A stretch of DNA of 64,000 nt from Lampris incognitus (taxonomy: Eukaryota > Chordata > Actinopteri > Lampriformes > Lampridae). The notes beneath the pieces were generated by a model that was not told the DNA's origin, did no database searches, and saw only the letters and a program-made list of their open reading frames with translations. Shown piece after piece: positions 60,635-64,000 of this stretch. Location: positions 18,255,126 through 18,319,125 of the forward strand of contig NC_079224.1 of assembly GCF_029633865.1 (NCBI RefSeq), read 5' to 3'. Position numbers and translations under genes: made by a program. Every line of letters starts with the position of its first letter. Position 1 is the stretch's first letter.

Positions 60635-60896
60635 ATATTCAAGTCAATTTTATTTGTTTAGCCCGATATCACAAATTGCAAATTTGCCTCAGGGGGCTTT
60701 ACATGATTACAACATCCTGTCCTTAGATCCCCGCAACAGACAAGGAACAACTCCCCTAAAAGAACCTTTTATCAGGGAGAAAAAAAAATAGGAAGAAAGC
60801 TCAGGGAGAGGAAAAGAGGAAAGATCTCTCTCCCAAGATGGACAATGTGCAATGGATGTTGTGTTTACAGAATAAAACACAATTTACAGAATACGA

Positions 60897-61500
60897 CATT
60901 GAAAGAGGATAACAGAATTATAATGGAATTATGAAAGATATGCCTTCTGGCCCTGTGATGGCCTGGCGGCCTGTCCAGGATGTCTCTCCGCCTGTTGCCC
61001 AATGACTGCTGGGATAGGTTCCAGCATCCCCGTGACTCTGAGAGCAGGATAAGCGGTTCAGGTAATGGATGGATGGATATAAAATACATGAAGAATATAA
61101 TGAGGAGGAAGCTAAGCAATGTCCAGATGCCTCCGGAACAGCCCATGGCCCGAGCCACGCGACCATCATCGCCATGTAGACCTGACAGGAAGACAGACTA
61201 CACATGCACACAGGGGAGACTCACATCACGCCATTCACATATACGGAAGAAGAGACAAGAAAAGATATTAGTCACACATCAGGGAGAAAGAAGGATACAA
61301 CATTGAAACAGGATGACAAAATTATATGGATTTATAAGATATATAAAGAATGTGATGAGGAAGATGCCAAGCAGTGTCCAGGTGGCAGCCACCATCACCA
61401 ATGGAGACCTGGGAGGAGGACAGGCCACACATGCACATGGGGAAGACTCACATCAAACCATTCACATACACAGAAGAAGAGAAAGGAGAGGACATCATTC
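60897..61500 (-). repeat. Duplicated LINE 3' UTR module
   Basis: CATTGAAAGAGGATAACAGA (60897) and CATTGAAACAGGATGACAAA (61298) begin two diverged copies that share GAATATAATGAGGAGG-, GAGACTCACATCA- and CATTCACATA-type blocks. The first copy is lengthened by the SINE tail fragment at 60944-61079; without it the period is about 265 bp. Confidence 0.75.
60944..61079 (+). mobile_element. SINE family 2 tail type B fragment
   Basis: GCCCTGTGATGGCCTGGCGG, GCCCAATGACTGCTGGGATAG and GATAAGCGGTTCAGGTAATGG with GGATGGATGG at the end. Confidence 0.8.
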
Positions 61501-61802
61501 AGAGAGAAAGAAAAGACGTGAGAGAGGAGAACAGTTTGCAGTAGTCCGTAATCTATACTCTATAATCTCGTCGGCAGAACAGTGCTTGGTAAATTCATTG
61601 ACAGAGAAACTGACCCACCATGCAGTACAGGTCATGAAGTACTCCATTTAAAGGCAGCTAATTGTAAGCTAAGGCAAAAAGATGAGTTTTAAGTTTGGAT
61701 TTAAAGGACTCAACAGACTCTGATTGTGTGACGGCAGCAGGCAGGTTATTCCACAAGAACGGGGCCCGATAGGAAAAGGCCCTGCCACCAGCTGACTTCT
61801 TT

Positions 61803-62237
61803 TTATTTTTTCCCTTTTTCTCCCCAGTTGTATACAACCAATTACCCAACTCTTCCAAGCCGCCCCAATCTCTGCTCCACCCCCTCTGCTGAGCCGGGGA
61901 CGGCTGCAGTCTACCACATGCCTCCTCCGATACATGTGGAGTCGCCAGCTGATTCTATTCACCTGACAGTGAGGAGTTTTGCCGTGGGGACGTAGCGCAT
62001 GAGAGGATCACACTATTCCCCCCAGTCACCCCCCCCCCTGAACAGGCGCCCCCAACTGACCAGAAGAAGCATTAGTGCAGCAACAAGGACACATACCCAC
62101 ATCCAGCTTCCCACCCGCAGACACAGCCAATTGTGTCTGTAGGGATGCCTGACTAAGCCGGAGATAACACGGGGAATCTAACCACCAATCCCCGTGTTGG
62201 TAGGCAACGGAATCGACTGCCACGCCACCCGGACGCC
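61803..62237 (-). mobile_element. SINE family 1, full length, inside the L2-like relic
   Basis: Complete minus-strand copy. CAGCTGACTTCTTTTT on the left (from 61789) and CAGCTAACTTCTTTTT on the right (from 62237) are a 16-bp target duplication with one mismatch, and the LINE frame resumes across it. Confidence 0.93.
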
Positions 62238-62649
62238 AGCTAACTTCTTTTTAACTTTGGCTACACACAGGAGTCCTGTATTTTGAGAGCGGAGAGCTCG
62301 AGGTGGAATATACTGTTTGAGTAGATCAGACAGGTAAGATGGGGCCAGCCCATTTAGGATTTTATAAGTCAGCAGAAGCACCTTGAAGTCTGATCTAACA
62401 TGGATAGGAAGCCAATGAAGGGAGGCAAGAATTGGTGTAATATGGTCAAATTTTCTAGTTGTAGTTAGGATTCTAGCTGCAGCATTCTGAACCATCTGAA
62501 GAGTTGTAGATATATTTCACTGATCCAACCATTTTCCTCATTGGGTTTTCAGAAAAATCAAAGTAAAACCCAACATCAGGCAGATCGGTGAACGTTCATT
62601 ACAGCACATTAAAATTTGTAAGAGGGTTAAAAAGTCCCAGCAGTCATTG

Positions 62650-62757
62650 GGCACCAGAGTGTCTCCCCGCCTGCTGCCCAATGACTGCCGGGATAGGCTC
62701 CAGCATCCCCACGATCCTAAGAGCAGGATAAGCGGTTTGGATAATGGATGGATGGAA
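62650..62757 (+). mobile_element. SINE family 2 tail type B fragment
   Basis: GTGTCTCCCCGCCTGCTGCC, GATAGGCTCCAGCATCCCC, GGATAAGCGGTTTGGATAATGG and GGATGG end. No gene is visible from 62758 to 63824. Confidence 0.8.
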
Positions 62758-63824
62758 AAGGGTTAAAAACAAATGCAGAGCTCCACAACATAGTTTGAGG
62801 TATTAGCTTAAATGTATGGCTAGAATTAATCACTGGAAAAACACAGATGCAGTATCCTGTCATTGTACAATATCACTTCATGTAGTATATTGCCTTATAT
62901 CCTTTTATGTCTTGAGTTTATTGAGTGGCATTGCCGTCCCTGATGACAGGCTGACAAGCTCGTAAATAATGCAAGATTGCTTTTGTACTAGATTTACTTG
63001 ACTTTATTTCAGCTATGCCGGCATCTCCCCTTTCTTGTTTCAACCCTGCTTTAATGTTCAGGGGAAGCTGAGGTGCCGACATAACAACACGTTTCAAATG
63101 GTACTGTGGGATTCGTATGAGAATGAAAATAACTGTAATTAGCAGTTGACAAACCAAAATCTTCAAGAATGCAGCTGTAACTTAACTCTAATGGAGTTTG
63201 GTACATTTGCGTTTGATCTGGGGGGGGTTTAGTAGCACGCTAAATAAGCACATTTTTCAAGCATTCAAATAAGCGATTTATCAGAGCGCAGTTTTGTGCA
63301 GAAGAAATGCTTAAAGCTACAATCTGTAGAAACCCGATTGGAATCGCATTTCAGACCACCTCCAAATGTGGTTTGGATCCGATTTGCAAAAGATTGCATT
63401 TCATGTGGTGTTTTCGCTGTCCAGGTTTTCTTAAAATCAATCTGCATACAATCTGGATAGGCCAAAAAAGTGGATTTGAGCTGCCGGTGTGAACAAAGGC
63501 AAAAGCACTTCAATGTGGCAGCGAGGTAAATAAGGGGGATTATTTTTGGTTCATCCAGTGTTCCTGTAGTTCTCCCGTGCTGAGATCAGCCGTGAATGAT
63601 TTACTGGCTTGCAAATCTTCTCCTTTAGTTTCAAGACTCATACTTGAATACATACTGTGTTGGTTTTGACAGTCACTGCCAGATCTGATTCAGCCGTAGA
63701 TGTGAGTCACGCATGTGTATGGTTGACTCAGCGGGCAGCGATGTAGAGCAGCATTGGTCGAGCGATGATGGCAAGAACAAACTTTTTTCGAAGGTTTTGA
63801 ACCACGAGAGGTTCTTGTTTTTTT

Positions 63825-64000
63825 TTTTTTCTTGGATTCCCCCCCGCCCTTATTCTCCCCAGTTGTACTTGGCCAATTACCCCACTCCTCTGAGCCGTCC
63901 CGATCATTGCTTCACCCCCTCTGCTGAGCCAGGGAGGGCTGCAGACTACCACATGCCTCCTTCGATACATGTGGAGTCGCCAGCCGATTCTGTTCAACTG
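63825..64000 (-). mobile_element. SINE family 1, cut by the window end
   Basis: Terminal block (complement of TTGGCCAATTACCCCACTCC) and CAGACTACCACATGCCTCC are present; the head would lie beyond 64000. Confidence 0.9.

Larger units (their letters stand above)
60635..62515 (-). mobile_element. L2/CR1-like LINE relic, 3' end, with nested SINEs
   Basis: Minus-strand C-terminal RT-like part reads MVQNAAARILTTTRKFDHIT and LHWLPIHVRSDFK..LLTYKILNGLAPSYL (62495-62260), continues after the SINE with GRAFSYRAPFLWNNLPAAV and SFKSKLKTHLFAL (61800-61660), then a stop and a 3' UTR running to 60635, where it ends in the AATAAAATTGACTTGAA type of tail. Two copies of a roughly 265-bp UTR module are present (see 60897-61500). 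Confidence 0.75.

Overview
The window is vertebrate nuclear DNA, almost certainly a teleost fish. Evidence: the single recognisable conserved host exon is the first coding exon of b4galt2. It sits among fish-type tRNA-derived SINEs, L1/RTE/L2-like LINEs, hAT and Harbinger-like MITEs, and very long dinucleotide microsatellites. No bacterial operons, rRNA or true tRNA genes were seen, and ordinary host genes are sparse.

Layout. 1-13 kb is mostly unannotatable non-coding DNA with a few repeat relics, a GC-rich stretch and one possible small exon (7151-7231). 13.6-15.4 kb is a SINE holding a LINE fragment that itself holds a MITE. 15.5-23.6 kb is dominated by TA/GT/TC arrays, three tRNA-SINE families and short inverted-repeat fragments related to Penelope-like elements, one with a complete hammerhead-ribozyme-like core. 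24.4-30.5 kb is one decayed L1-clade LINE carrying three later insertions (SINE, 5'-truncated RTE LINE, SINE).

36.1-41.2 kb (minus strand) is the most unusual part. It is an apparently intronless, degraded gene for a predicted secreted protein. Its N-terminal third resembles the glycosyltransferase domain of the TcdA/TcdB large-toxin family (SDILR and DAD motifs). It also has an in-frame 30-residue repeat and a basic KRKRR cleavage-like site. Two in-frame TGA codons, about five frame changes and a 560-bp hAT element with a perfect 8-bp target duplication interrupt it.

42.5-45.8 kb is a complete-looking Ty3/gypsy-type LTR element with 216-bp LTRs differing at one base, but with the reverse transcriptase deleted. 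46-51 kb holds microsatellites, a SINE and a LINE remnant. 51.7-52.1 kb is b4galt2 coding exon 1 (plus strand). The rest (52.1-64 kb) is presumably its first large intron; it contains more SINEs, a Penelope-like relic with a canonical hammerhead motif (55801-55842, minus) and an L2-like LINE relic split by a SINE.

The genes do not form a pathway. b4galt2 encodes a Golgi galactosyltransferase; everything else supported here is mobile DNA, its debris, or the toxin-like pseudogene.
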